Notes under the pieces: generated by a model
The model's input: only the letters and a program-made list of their open reading frames with translations
Told to the model about the DNA's origin: nothing
Database searches by the model: none
Part shown: positions 48,851 to 58,414 of the stretch, piece by piece
Layout: the number at the start of each line of letters is the position of its first letter
How positions within the stretch are numbered: the stretch's first letter is position 1
NCBI RefSeq assembly: GCF_963676325.1
Contig: NZ_OY781099.1
Location: 1,426,001 to 1,490,000, forward strand
Source: an uncultured Bacteroides sp.
Lineage (GTDB): Bacteria > Bacteroidota > Bacteroidia > Bacteroidales > Bacteroidaceae
Length of the DNA stretch: 64,000 nt
Direction of reading: 5' to 3'
Program-made: the position numbers and the translations under genes

Positions 48851-50152
48851 ATGGCAACAAATAATTTGAAATTTGAAACATTACAAGTACATGCAGGACA
48901 GGAAGTAGACAAAACAACACATTCACGCGCAGTACCTATTTATTTAACAAGTTCTTATGTTTTTGAAGATGCACAGGATGGTGCCGATCTTTTTGGACTA
49001 CGTAAGTTTGGCAATATATATACCCGGTTAATGAATCCTACTACCGATGTATTCGAAAAAAGAGTGGCAGCCCTTGAGGGCGGACTTTCCGCCTTGGCTA
49101 CCTCTTCCGGACAATCGGCTCAGTTCATAGCCCTTAATAATATTCTTGAGGCAGGTGATAACTTTGTCTCTACCTCTCATCTATATGGAGGAACGTATAA
49201 TCAGTTTAAAAATCAGTTCAAACGATTGGGGGTAACGGTTCACTTCACACCAAACGATGCTCCCGAGGAATTTGAAAAGCTGATTGATGACAAAACAAAA
49301 GCTCTTTATCTGGAAACAATCGGTAACCCTGATTTGAATATCCCGGATTTTGAAGCCATTGCTGCAGTAGCCGATAAACATGGCATTCCATTGATCGTAG
49401 ATAATACCTTTGGTGCAGGCGGTGCTATCTTCCGTCCGTTGGAACACGGTGCAAGTGTAGTGGTGGAAAGTGCTACAAAATGGATTGGCGGACATGGAAC
49501 TGCGCTTGGTGGTGTGATTGTTGATAGCGGTAAGTTTAACTGGGGTAATGGTAAGTTTCCTGTATTTACTGAACCAAGTGACAGTTATCACGGATTGATC
49601 TTTTGGGATACCTTTGGTGCCAATAGCCCATTTGGAAATATTGCCTTTACACTTCGTGCACGTACCGAAGGATTGCGTGACTGGGGTAATACAATTTCTC
49701 CATTCAACTCATTCTTATTGTTGCAAGGTTTAGAATCTCTTTCTCTGCGTGTGGAACGTCATGTGTCTAATGCACTTGCTTTGGCTCAATGGCTGGAATC
49801 TCGCCCTGAAGTGGAATATGTAAATTATCCTGGATTGGAAAGCAGTCCTTATCATAAGCTCGCTTTGAAATATCTGAAAAGAGGCTTTGGTGGTGTTCTC
49901 TCATTTAAACTAAAAGGTGGAAGTAAAGATGCCGACAGTTTGATTAATAATCTGGAACTAATCAGCCATCTGGCTAATGTCGGTGATGCCAAAACCTTGA
50001 TTATTCATCCGGCAACCACTACACATGATCAGCTTTCCGATGCAGATAAAATTGCCTCAGGAGCAGTTCCCGGACTACTTCGCCTTTCAGCCGGTATTGA
50101 GAATATTGACGATATAAAGGCTGATCTGGAACAGGCATTAAGTAAACTATAA
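48851..50152 (+). CDS. metY: O-acetylhomoserine sulfhydrylase (aminocarboxypropyltransferase)
   Basis: The 433-residue enzyme is of the Cys/Met metabolism PLP family. FETLQVHAGQEVD is the typical start; YTRLMNPTTDVFEKR, ATSSGQSAQF, DNTFGAGGAIFRPLEHGAS and SATKWIGGHGTALGG (PLP Lys in SATKW, about 208) are the signatures of the O-acetylhomoserine branch. It forms homocysteine or cysteine from O-acetylhomoserine or O-acetylserine and sulfide. It forms an operon with cysK and the GNAT gene two bases downstream. Confidence 0.93.
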   Translation: MATNNLKFETLQVHAGQEVDKTTHSRAVPIYLTSSYVFEDAQDGADLFGLRKFGNIYTRLMNPTTDVFEKRVAALEGGLSALATSSGQSAQFIALNNILEAGDNFVSTSHLYGGTYNQFKNQFKRLGVTVHFTPNDAPEEFEKLIDDKTKALYLETIGNPDLNIPDFEAIAAVADKHGIPLIVDNTFGAGGAIFRPLEHGASVVVESATKWIGGHGTALGGVIVDSGKFNWGNGKFPVFTEPSDSYHGLIFWDTFGANSPFGNIAFTLRARTEGLRDWGNTISPFNSFLLLQGLESLSLRVERHVSNALALAQWLESRPEVEYVNYPGLESSPYHKLALKYLKRGFGGVLSFKLKGGSKDADSLINNLELISHLANVGDAKTLIIHPATTTHDQLSDADKIASGAVPGLLRLSAGIENIDDIKADLEQALSKL

Positions 50153-50154
50153 TT

Positions 50155-50622
50155 ATGGATGAGCTGAGAATAGAATTTTATCAGCCATCTTATCAAAAAG
50201 ATTTTGTCCGGCTTAATTCTGAATGGATAAAGACTTTCTTTCATTTGGAAAGTTCTGACCAAGCCGTGTTTAACGACCCAAAGGGATACATTCTGAATAA
50301 AGGCGGACAAATTTTCTTTGCAGTCAATGAGATTGGAAAACCTGTGGGATGTTGCGCGCTTATTGCACATTCTAAACCGAAGAAATATGAATTGGCAAAG
50401 ATGGCTGTAACTCCCCGCTATCAAGGCAAAGGCGTAGGGAGCTTATTGGGAGAGGCAGTGTTGGCTTATGCCAGGAGTAACGGTTATAAAAAACTCTTTC
50501 TGGAAGGAAATACTAAAATGGAAGCTTCTATCGGTCTTTACCGCAAACTAGGATTTAAAGCGGTTCCTAAGTATGGAGCTTCTTATAAACGTTGTAATAT
50601 TATGATGGAACTTGATCTATAA
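50155..50622 (+). CDS. GNAT family N-acetyltransferase
   Basis: The 155-residue protein has the GNAT acetyl-CoA motif KMAVTPRYQGKGVGSLLGEA (about residues 82-101) and the closing LYRKLGFKAVP. The start is two bases after the metY stop, so it is translated with the sulfur genes. The N-terminal half (FYQPSYQKDFVRLNSEWIKT) is the pattern of the arsN-like/YjgM acetyltransferases. The acceptor is unknown; a sulfur amino acid or amino acid antibiotic would suit the context. Confidence 0.85.
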   Translation: MDELRIEFYQPSYQKDFVRLNSEWIKTFFHLESSDQAVFNDPKGYILNKGGQIFFAVNEIGKPVGCCALIAHSKPKKYELAKMAVTPRYQGKGVGSLLGEAVLAYARSNGYKKLFLEGNTKMEASIGLYRKLGFKAVPKYGASYKRCNIMMELDL

Positions 50623-50679
50623 TACCCAGATGATGGTTTCTTCTGTTTATTCTTTATTGTTATTGTTTTAAGTGGTGAT

Positions 50680-50721
50680 AGCCGGGGCTTTTTAATTTGT
50701 GAAAATTAAAAAGTTCCGGCT
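50680..50721. terminator. Bidirectional terminator between GNAT and mnmA
   Basis: AGCCGGGGCTTTTTAATTT (50680 on) pairs with AAATTAAAAAGTTCCGGCT (to 50721) with two mismatches and a short loop, between convergent genes. Confidence 0.75.
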
Positions 50722-50731
50722 ACATTGCTTA

Positions 50732-51802
50732 TTAGTCTTTACAAAGGATTTCTCCACTTCCCACACAAATCTGTGAATCTTTATCATACACCACACCAAA
50801 CTGTCCCGGAGCAATGCCTTGCAGTTTCTTGGATGATTCTATTTTGTAAATGTTTCCGTCGTGTGTCAGCTTACCGGGAATGAATTCCGGAGTGTGACGA
50901 ATCTTGAAGGTTACATCAATTGATTCTTTTACAGATTCCCATGGATTGTCTGTTATGAAGTGGAAATCGTGCATGCTGAACTCGTTACCATATTGTGTCT
51001 CCACATCATAACCACGGGAAACATATATAATATTCTCTTCCAGATTCTTTTTAATCACGAACCAAGGTCCGCCTCCTAAACCTAATCCTTTACGCTGACC
51101 GATAGTGTGGAACCAATATCCCTTGTGAGTCCCGATGATCTTTCCGGTTTCCAGTTCCACAATCTTTCCTTCTTTCTCACCTAAGTAGCGGCGGATAAAG
51201 TCATTGTAGTTAATCTTGCCCAGGAAGCAAATTCCCTGACTGTCTTTTCTCTTTGCAGTAGGAAGTGCGGCACGCTGCGCAGCATCTCTTACTTCGCTCT
51301 TCATCATATTGCCAAGAGGGAACATCAGTTTAGATACTTGCAGGTAATCAATTTGTGCAAGAAAGTCGGTCTGGTCTTTCACCGGGTCAATGGCTGTAGA
51401 GAGATAAACCTTTCCATCCTTTTCAGTAGTAGATGCATAATGTCCTGTAGCGGTCTTATCGAAATCCTTACCACATTTCTGTTCAAAACAACCAAACTTA
51501 ATTAGTTTATTACACATCACATCCGGATTGGGAGTAAAACCATGGCGCACCTTATCAATAGTATAAGACACTACATTTTCCCAATATTCCTTTTGTAAGT
51601 CAATAATCTCGAAACGGCATCCGTATTTTTTTGCAATAAAAGTAGCCATTTCAATGTCTTCTTCTGCCGTGCAGGTAAGATCCTCGTCACTGTCCATTCC
51701 GATCTTTATATAAAATAAAGCCGGATCATATCCTTGTTCCTTTAGAAGGTGTACAACAACTGAACTGTCTACACCTCCTGAGAGTAATGTTGCTATTTCC
51801 AT
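50732..51802 (-). CDS. mnmA: tRNA-specific 2-thiouridylase MnmA
   Basis: The 356-residue enzyme activates tRNA uridine-34 with ATP and adds sulfur for the 2-thiouridine of Lys, Glu and Gln tRNAs. TLLSGGVDSSVVV (residues 5-17) is the PP-loop, NPDVMCNKLIKFG (about 95) has the first catalytic Cys, ATGHYAST the adenine site and SQGICFLG (about 190) the second Cys. The C-terminal beta-barrel ends APGQFGVVYDKD. Several MnmA paralogues are common in Bacteroides; this one starts with MEIATLLSGG with no N-terminal extension. It is followed in the same direction by no further gene before the terminator. Confidence 0.93.
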   Translation of the reverse strand: MEIATLLSGGVDSSVVVHLLKEQGYDPALFYIKIGMDSDEDLTCTAEEDIEMATFIAKKYGCRFEIIDLQKEYWENVVSYTIDKVRHGFTPNPDVMCNKLIKFGCFEQKCGKDFDKTATGHYASTTEKDGKVYLSTAIDPVKDQTDFLAQIDYLQVSKLMFPLGNMMKSEVRDAAQRAALPTAKRKDSQGICFLGKINYNDFIRRYLGEKEGKIVELETGKIIGTHKGYWFHTIGQRKGLGLGGGPWFVIKKNLEENIIYVSRGYDVETQYGNEFSMHDFHFITDNPWESVKESIDVTFKIRHTPEFIPGKLTHDGNIYKIESSKKLQGIAPGQFGVVYDKDSQICVGSGEILCKD

Positions 51803-51813
51803 AAAAATAAATG

Positions 51814-52458
51814 TTATATATAATATTCCGCCAGATCAACAATCCCTGCTCTCATGGCGTATTTGGTTGCTTCGTGAACGTTGTTGACTTCCAGTTTCCG
51901 GAAGATATTTTTCCGGTGCGAGTTTATTGTGTGAAAGCTTAGGTTACGTTCGGCTGCAATTTCTTTTGTAGTTTTACCTAATGCAATTTCTTTTAAAATA
52001 ATCTTTTCCGTATTAGTCAGTATATTTTCCACCGGAGTAGTATCCTTTTTACCAATAAGCATATTGCTTATGTGATTACAGATAAACCTTTCTTTATGCA
52101 TGGCGCATTGTAAAGCGGAGGTTATTTCTTCTTTAGAATTGTCTTTCATTACAAAGCTGAACTGCTGACTACTGTACAGAATCCGTTTCACAAACTCTTC
52201 ACTAAGCTCATCGGAAAACAGAATCCAGTTTGCTTTTGGGAATCGTTCAGTAAGGATCAGTAACTCTTCAGCTCCGGCAAAGTCGAACAGCGTATAGTCC
52301 AGAATAACGACAGCTTCGGGATATGCGCGCAACTCTTTAATCAGTTCTGCCCGGTTGTCGGCTTCAGAGATATTGCCAACATCTTTTAAACCACCAAGCA
52401 AAAATAGTATTCCTGCCTTGGTAATGTCCTGATTGTCTGCAATAATATACTCTCTCAT
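51814..52458 (-). CDS. LuxR-type response regulator-like transcription factor
   Basis: The 214-residue protein has a receiver-like N-terminal domain (about residues 1-120; REYIIADNQDITKAGILFLL, VVILDYTLFD with a likely phospho-Asp at about 54) and a C-terminal GerE/LuxR helix-turn-helix (about 148-205; LTNTEKIILKEIALGKTTKE, LSFHTINSHRKNIFRKL). No histidine kinase gene is adjacent. It sits 11 bases upstream of mnmA and is probably cotranscribed with it. Targets are unknown. Confidence 0.88.
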   Translation of the reverse strand: MREYIIADNQDITKAGILFLLGGLKDVGNISEADNRAELIKELRAYPEAVVILDYTLFDFAGAEELLILTERFPKANWILFSDELSEEFVKRILYSSQQFSFVMKDNSKEEITSALQCAMHKERFICNHISNMLIGKKDTTPVENILTNTEKIILKEIALGKTTKEIAAERNLSFHTINSHRKNIFRKLEVNNVHEATKYAMRAGIVDLAEYYI

Positions 52459-52696
52459 AATTCCTTACTCTTCTGCTATTCTAGAATGAATTTGGGTGCA
52501 AATTTACGTAAAATAGTGGGATTATTATTCCTGATGAATATTTTTATTTTTTCTTTAGTTAAAGTTGGTTGCTTTGCCTGCTGTTGCATTGTTAGTGCTT
52601 ATACATCTTTCTCCTTTTATGGCTTGTGCAATTTAAAAGTAAACATTAAATTTGGCATCTTATAAAAAACCTGGCTAATCAGAAGAGAACGAAGTA

Positions 52697-54763
52697 ATGA
52701 AACAGCATCTAACCATCACCTTTATTTTTATAATTGCGCTACTTTGTAATAGCGTAAATGTAAATGCTCAATCGGGCATCACTCCAAAACCCTTGTATGA
52801 AGAACTGCAAAAGGGGATTTTTACAATTAAGAAAAAGACAGCAGTTTATACAAACTTAGAAGGTGAGGAGCGAACAAATATGCTTAGCTTTTTAAAAGAA
52901 TCTTCTTTAAAGATTTCAAAGAAAGGAAAGCTGGGTAAGAAGAATACAATAAGTTTACTTCTGGTGGAAAAGTCTGAAGAGTTTCCTTCTCCTGAAAGTT
53001 ATCAGCTTTCTATAACTCCTGCAAAGATTACAATTTCAGCAACGAATGGCGCCGGATTGTTTTATGGTGTTCAGTCGCTTTTGCAATTGGCTAATCAGAA
53101 TGAGGATTCACGAATTATTAAACTTCCAGCATCACTTATTAAAGATACGCCGCGATTTGGTTATCGCGGATTGCATCTGGATGTTTCTCGTCATTTCCTT
53201 TCCAAAGAGTTTATAAAGAAACAGATAGACATGATGGCTTACTACAAACTCAATCGCTTTCACTGGCATCTGGTAGATGGTGCAGGATGGCGTATTGAGA
53301 TAAAGAAATATCCGTTACTTACTGATAGTGCAGCATGGAGACCTTATAACACCTGGAAAGAATGGAATAAAAATGGCAAACTATATTGTACTAAAGAAAA
53401 TCCTAAAGCAAAAGGAGGGTACTATACTCAGGAAGATATAAAAGAGGTGGTAGCGTATGCTCAATCTCGTTTCATTACCGTTATTCCCGAAATAGAAATG
53501 CCGGGACATTCAGAAGAAGTTTTAGCCGTTTACCCGGAATTATCTTGTTCCGGAAAGCCTTACGTGGACTCAGATTTCTGCATTGGCAACGATAGTACTT
53601 TTACATTTCTGGAAAATGTGCTCACAGAGGTGATGGAACTTTTTCCCTCAAAATATATCCATATAGGTGGAGATGAGGCTACAAAGAAAGGATGGAAAAA
53701 CTGTCCTAAATGTCAGGCTAGGATGTCAAGTGAGAATCTGAAGAATGTAGATGAATTACAAAGTTACATGATTCATCGCATAGAAAGATTCCTTAATGAT
53801 CACGGACGAAAACTGTTGGGATGGGATGAAATACTTCAGGGAGGTTTGGCTCCCGATGCCACAGTGATGTCCTGGCGAGGAGAACAGGGTGGAATTGCTG
53901 CAGCGAAAGCTAGTCATCAAGCCATTATGACTCCCGGTGAATTCTGCTATTTCGATGCTTATCAGGACGATCCATCTTCAGAACCAAAAGCTATAGGCGG
54001 ATTCCTGCCATTAAAGAAAGTATACTCATATAATCCGGTGCCAGATTCTCTCAGTTCAGAAGAGAAGAAACTTATTCTTGGTGTGCAAGCTAATGTCTGG
54101 GCAGAGTATATTCCTACACCTGAACATATGGAGTATATGATTTATCCTCGCTTACTTGCTTTGTCAGAGGTTGCATGGACGGCTCCGGAACGGAAGTCAT
54201 ATACTGATTTTTATGAGCGTGCTCTTAAAGCCGTAACGTTTCTTGAAAGTCGCGGATACAATACTTTTCATTTGAAAGATGAAGTGGGGGAACGTCCTGT
54301 AAGTCTGGTCAGGGAAAATCATCTGGCTGTGGGCAAAAAAGTTATTTATGCAAATAAATACTATCATAACTATACAGCGGGAGGAGACTCTGCATTGGTT
54401 GATGGTTATAGAGGCGGTTGGGCGTATGCTGATCACCGTTGGCAAGGTTTTATCGGTAAAGATTTGGATGTTACTATTGATTTAGGCTCTTCAATGACTG
54501 TTCATTCAATCAATGCAGATTTTATGCAGATCATAGGTCCTGGAGTATGGATGCCTCGCAATGTGGAAATCTTTGTTTCCGAAGACGGCATAACATTTAC
54601 TCCCATCAAACAGATTGATAATGATGTTCCTGAAAATAAAGAAGAACTTGTTTTTCGTGATTTTGGATGGGAAGGTAATGCTGTAGCGCGTTATATCCAC
54701 TATGTTGCTCATCTAAACAATAAAGGAGGGTTTATATTTACTGATGAAATTATTGTAAAGTAA
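52697..54763 (+). CDS. Beta-N-acetylhexosaminidase, GH20
   Basis: The 688-residue secreted enzyme has a signal peptide (to VNAQS, about residue 25), a GH20b alpha/beta domain (about 30-145) and the GH20 barrel (about 150-500). GLHLDVSRHFLS opens the barrel, FHWHLVDGAGWRIE is typical, and YIHIGGDEATKKGW carries the catalytic Asp-Glu pair (about 325). About residues 540-688 form a C-terminal F5/8-type carbohydrate-binding segment (VTIDLGSSM). It releases terminal GlcNAc or GalNAc from glycans, most likely host mucin or glycoprotein. It is a single-gene unit ended by a hairpin at 54786. Confidence 0.93.
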   Translation: MKQHLTITFIFIIALLCNSVNVNAQSGITPKPLYEELQKGIFTIKKKTAVYTNLEGEERTNMLSFLKESSLKISKKGKLGKKNTISLLLVEKSEEFPSPESYQLSITPAKITISATNGAGLFYGVQSLLQLANQNEDSRIIKLPASLIKDTPRFGYRGLHLDVSRHFLSKEFIKKQIDMMAYYKLNRFHWHLVDGAGWRIEIKKYPLLTDSAAWRPYNTWKEWNKNGKLYCTKENPKAKGGYYTQEDIKEVVAYAQSRFITVIPEIEMPGHSEEVLAVYPELSCSGKPYVDSDFCIGNDSTFTFLENVLTEVMELFPSKYIHIGGDEATKKGWKNCPKCQARMSSENLKNVDELQSYMIHRIERFLNDHGRKLLGWDEILQGGLAPDATVMSWRGEQGGIAAAKASHQAIMTPGEFCYFDAYQDDPSSEPKAIGGFLPLKKVYSYNPVPDSLSSEEKKLILGVQANVWAEYIPTPEHMEYMIYPRLLALSEVAWTAPERKSYTDFYERALKAVTFLESRGYNTFHLKDEVGERPVSLVRENHLAVGKKVIYANKYYHNYTAGGDSALVDGYRGGWAYADHRWQGFIGKDLDVTIDLGSSMTVHSINADFMQIIGPGVWMPRNVEIFVSEDGITFTPIKQIDNDVPENKEELVFRDFGWEGNAVARYIHYVAHLNNKGGFIFTDEIIVK

Positions 54764-54785
54764 GATTAAGTTCTAATATAGATTG

Positions 54786-54820
54786 AAAAGTAGGATATTT
54801 AGTGAGGATATCCTACTTTT
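54786..54820. terminator. Bidirectional terminator after GH20
   Basis: AAAAGTAGGATAT at 54786-54798 is perfectly complementary to 54808-54820, loop of 9 bases, with T-runs on both sides, between convergent genes. Confidence 0.8.
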
Positions 54821-54842
54821 TAATTTTACTCATTATCTCGTA

Positions 54843-55661
54843 TTATTTTTCTACTTCTGCACCAACACTTATTCCCAACTTAACAGGTAATGATTCCCAT
54901 TTTCCCTGACTTGTTTTTCTGCAATAGGATTTTGCTCCTATCATTCCCGATGCCAGATATAACCCTCCTTTTCCTAAATCCTTAATAAATTCCATTGTAA
55001 CAAGTGTGTTTCCTTCAACAACAATATCGTTCAGTTTATTATCAGATAAATTTGCATTTAGAATGAATCGACTTTTGGGTACTTTCCTGAAAACATAAAT
55101 TGGATCGCGCAACACATTTACAAAAGTCTTTTTGTCTGTCTCTTTGTAAATATTCAGACGAAAACAAAGACTGTCATAACCGCAATTGGACACTTTTATA
55201 GATATGTTATGTAAGATAGCCCGTTTTTTAATCTTTAATAGAACTCCCATTTCATAACCCTTTCTATTATCTTTGAAACCTGCTTGAAAAAACACCTTGA
55301 AATTATTACCTAACTTCTTTTCTTCTATACGAATTGGTTTTATTACTACTTCATTCAGATTAAAGACTTGCGGCTTTAGGCTGATAAGATGAGATTGCTT
55401 TTTGAAATCGGCAACCTTAATTGTAACAGGGGTGTATCCAGTATAAGAAAAGCGGATGGAATCATTCTCAAACAGAGGATCAATATTAATACTGTAGTGT
55501 CCACTGACATCTGAAACTGTACCTATGTCTTTTCCAATAACACCAATATTTACGTATCCCAGAGGCTCCTTTTTCTCATTAAGAACATTTCCTGAATATG
55601 TTTGGGCGAATGTGATAATGGGAAAAATAAATAAGATAATTAGGTTGATAGATCTTTTCAT
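54843..55661 (-). CDS. Exported carboxypeptidase-like regulatory-domain protein
   Basis: The 272-residue protein has a signal peptide (to TFAQT, about residue 20), then a CarboxypepD_reg-like domain (about 21-105; YSGNVLNEKKEPLGYVNIGV, then IGTVSDVSGHYSI) of the kind that precedes TonB receptors. The rest (about 110-272) is a beta-rich region without a recognised family; no barrel follows. Such stand-alone proteins are common in Bacteroidota and their role is unknown. The next gene upstream, a small lipoprotein, is 34 bases away in the same direction. Confidence 0.75.
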   Translation of the reverse strand: MKRSINLIILFIFPIITFAQTYSGNVLNEKKEPLGYVNIGVIGKDIGTVSDVSGHYSINIDPLFENDSIRFSYTGYTPVTIKVADFKKQSHLISLKPQVFNLNEVVIKPIRIEEKKLGNNFKVFFQAGFKDNRKGYEMGVLLKIKKRAILHNISIKVSNCGYDSLCFRLNIYKETDKKTFVNVLRDPIYVFRKVPKSRFILNANLSDNKLNDIVVEGNTLVTMEFIKDLGKGGLYLASGMIGAKSYCRKTSQGKWESLPVKLGISVGAEVEK

Positions 55662-55695
55662 TTCTTTTTTAATGATTTAATGGCTATCATATATG

Positions 55696-56139
55696 TTATT
55701 TGTAAGAAAAGTTACCTTTACGTGATGCGTCAATTATTATTTTACGAATACTGTTTAATGGTATTGATTTCTTTGTCATAAATATATAAGATATAAAACC
55801 TGTTATGACTGAATCTTCCTTTAAAACGGTATCGAAATAGAAAACAGTTTTCTTATTATTTGAATCTGTTACCTGCATTAGTATATTAGGGTTAACCTTA
55901 ACTTTTACTGGTTGCTGTTTTTTGTTAAGACACTCAATGTATTCTATTCCATTAGTCTCTAGCTTATCAGCTCTTGCGAAAATTATTCCAGGTTTATTAG
56001 TCGCTTTGTTGATCTTTGATGACGTTGCCATTTGAGCCATAAAACTATCAACAGGAATAGTATAAGTTGAACAAGCAGTAAATATTATTGCAATAAATAT
56101 TCCGGTAATTCCCTTATACAGTGATTTAGAGTTATTCAT
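55696..56139 (-). CDS. Small lipoprotein of unknown function
   Basis: The 147-residue product has a lipobox (FTACS, Cys at about residue 23) after a hydrophobic stretch. A beta-rich region follows (IIFARADKLETNGIEYIECL; VFYFDTVLKEDSVITGFISY). I do not recognise the family. It is probably in the same transcript as the 54843 gene. Confidence 0.65.
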   Translation of the reverse strand: MNNSKSLYKGITGIFIAIIFTACSTYTIPVDSFMAQMATSSKINKATNKPGIIFARADKLETNGIEYIECLNKKQQPVKVKVNPNILMQVTDSNNKKTVFYFDTVLKEDSVITGFISYIFMTKKSIPLNSIRKIIIDASRKGNFSYK

Positions 56140-56557
56140 TTGTTTATGTAGTGCTTTATTTTAGTCATTTAATTTGAAAGTGTAAATGTATGTCTTTTTT
56201 AAAGTTGTGTACAAATAAATTTTGGAAATTTAATTTATTTGTTAATTTTTTATCTCTAAATAGCTAATTAAATAGTTTTTTATTAATGAAAACCCAAGTA
56301 AATATTAAAGTTGGATTGGGTTGCATAGGTTAGGTGTTTGGCTTGTGCAAGCTCTGGATAATTATCCTGTGACTTTTACTAAAATAAACAGTTTTATTAG
56401 TTATTCATTTAGGAATGATTAGTCTATTTCTAAAAATAGCGATACATTTGCGAGTTGATATATTATATCCGGACAGTAATGTATTTCTATGAAAACACAT
56501 ATCCTTTCTTCACTAATTGCTTGTTGACTTTATAACTAATCTAATTATACGGATTCT
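56140..56557. other. Intergenic region with a candidate promoter
   Basis: About 420 AT-rich bases with no coding frame. TACATTTG at 56443-56450 fits the TAnnTTTG -7 consensus for the rightward DUF6377 gene, leaving a leader of about 100 bases. I see no other structured element. Confidence 0.5.
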
Positions 56558-58177
56558 ATGAAAAGATTTATTTTACTTATTGTGACATTCTTTTTATCAC
56601 TGCATTTTTATGGAAGTAATGCAGTTACAAAAGAAAATTTAAAGGAGCTCGACAGATTGATTGAGAAGCGCTCTTCCTTTGAAGATACGAAGAAACATCA
56701 TATACTTAATATAAAAGATCAATTGCTAAGCAAGGATGCCGGTACAGTAAAACGGTATGAGTTATGTTGTGAACTATATAATGAATATCGCTCATACAAA
56801 TATGATTCAGCTTATTATTATGCAGGACAAATGCTTTATCTTGCGCAAAAAATACAAAATACCAATTTGATTGCGGACTCAAAGATAGCCTTGTCCTTTA
56901 GTTGTATGTCTGCTGGATTGTTTAAGGAGGCTGCCGATATTGCTTATTCAGTTAATCCAGCCCAATTGGAAACAGACAGACTGGTTAATCTTTATCTTTT
57001 TCTGTCTACTCTGAATATTGATATGGCTACTTATTCTGCGACTGAGCCTTATAACAGCGAATATAAAAACAAGTCACTACAATATTGCAAACAGGCCACT
57101 GTTTTAAAAATAAAAGAGAGTCCTGAAATTGCTACTGCTAAAATTCAGGAATGTCAGCTTCGGGGCAATTATCCTGAAGCTATTAAAATAGCACGGCAAT
57201 GTCTGTCTTCAGAGAAACTTGACGATCGCAATAATGCAATTATAGCCTCAACTCTTGGTTTCTGTTATTTGATGGAAAAAGATACTACGAATGCTATTTG
57301 TTATCTGACATCTGCTGCTATATCGGATATAAAGATGGTTACAAAAGAAACTTCTGCAATTCGCCAGTTAGCAGAACTACTTTATGCAAAAGGAGATCTT
57401 CAGCATGCATACACCTACGCAAGAATAGCTCTTGATGATGCCAATTTTTATAATTCCAGATTCCGAAAGATTGAGATTGGGCATATACTTCCGATAATAG
57501 AAGCAGAACGATTTAGTATTATTGAGCAACAAAAGGATAAGCTAATGTTTTATTCTATTCTTATATCAATTCTTGGTCTGTTGTTTATGATTGCAACGGT
57601 TATAATTATGAAACAAAAGAAGAAATCGAATCTTGATAAGAAACTGATCTTTAATCAAAATCAGGAACTATTAGAGTCTAACAAAAGGTTGAAGGATGTG
57701 CATCGAATTAAAGATGAATATATTGGCTATTTCTTCACCGCCAATTCGACATATATTGAGAAAACAGAGGAATTTCAAAAGATGGTTATAAAGAAGATAC
57801 GTAACCGCAAATTTGAAGAACTTATCCAACTGGCTGATTCAGGAGATTTGGAAAAAGAAAGAAAGGGTATGTTTGCCTTGTTTGACCAAATTTTTCTGAG
57901 ACTGTTCCCAGATTTCATTAATCAATATAATCTATTATTTAAGGAAGAAGATCGAGTTTTACATAAAACAGATAAAATACAACTAACTCCCGAGGTTCGA
58001 ATATTCGCTCTCATCCGCCTAGGAATATCAAACAATGAAAGTATAGCTAAATTCTTAAATTTATCTGTATCCACTATTAAGAATTACAAAACAAAAGTAA
58101 AGAACCGCTCTGAAGTATCAAATGATTTATTTGAGCAAAAAATAATGGAAATAGGATATGAAGACAGGGATATTTAA
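56558..58177 (+). CDS. DUF6377 SusR-like membrane regulator
   Basis: The 539-residue protein has a signal peptide or N-terminal anchor (about 1-20), a tetratricopeptide-like region (about 60-300) expected in the periplasm, one transmembrane helix (about 328-350; YSILISILGLLFMIATVII), a basic cytoplasmic coiled coil (about 352-395) and a C-terminal LuxR-like DNA-binding part (about 470-520; LTPEVRIFALIRLGISNNES; LNLSVSTIKNYK). This is the DUF6377 family that activates SusC/SusD loci on binding oligosaccharides. It precedes the SusC gene in the same direction. Confidence 0.88.
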   Translation: MKRFILLIVTFFLSLHFYGSNAVTKENLKELDRLIEKRSSFEDTKKHHILNIKDQLLSKDAGTVKRYELCCELYNEYRSYKYDSAYYYAGQMLYLAQKIQNTNLIADSKIALSFSCMSAGLFKEAADIAYSVNPAQLETDRLVNLYLFLSTLNIDMATYSATEPYNSEYKNKSLQYCKQATVLKIKESPEIATAKIQECQLRGNYPEAIKIARQCLSSEKLDDRNNAIIASTLGFCYLMEKDTTNAICYLTSAAISDIKMVTKETSAIRQLAELLYAKGDLQHAYTYARIALDDANFYNSRFRKIEIGHILPIIEAERFSIIEQQKDKLMFYSILISILGLLFMIATVIIMKQKKKSNLDKKLIFNQNQELLESNKRLKDVHRIKDEYIGYFFTANSTYIEKTEEFQKMVIKKIRNRKFEELIQLADSGDLEKERKGMFALFDQIFLRLFPDFINQYNLLFKEEDRVLHKTDKIQLTPEVRIFALIRLGISNNESIAKFLNLSVSTIKNYKTKVKNRSEVSNDLFEQKIMEIGYEDRDI

Positions 58178-58330
58178 GGAAATAATAGCAAAGTAATAGT
58201 ATCTAAACAGTACTTTTTAATCCATAGATATGCTTTAAAATAGTTTGTAAATCAATTAATTAAGCTATTTAAGTTTGCTTAAGTTGGTATATATTCAGTA
58301 ATCAGCGTTTCATTACATATTTAATTGAGA

Positions 58331-58338
58331 TAAATTTG
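58331..58338 (+). promoter_or_regulatory. -7 box for the susC-like gene
   Basis: TAAATTTG fits the Bacteroides -7 consensus, with a TTT at 58308-58310 near the -33 position; the start codon at 58415 is about 75 bases downstream, leaving room for a leader. Confidence 0.5.
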
Positions 58339-58414
58339 TCAGACAAATGAATTTGACAGATTAAGTTTCACGGTTAACCACCGGGCTTAAATATTAACCA
58401 TTAAATTATGTACA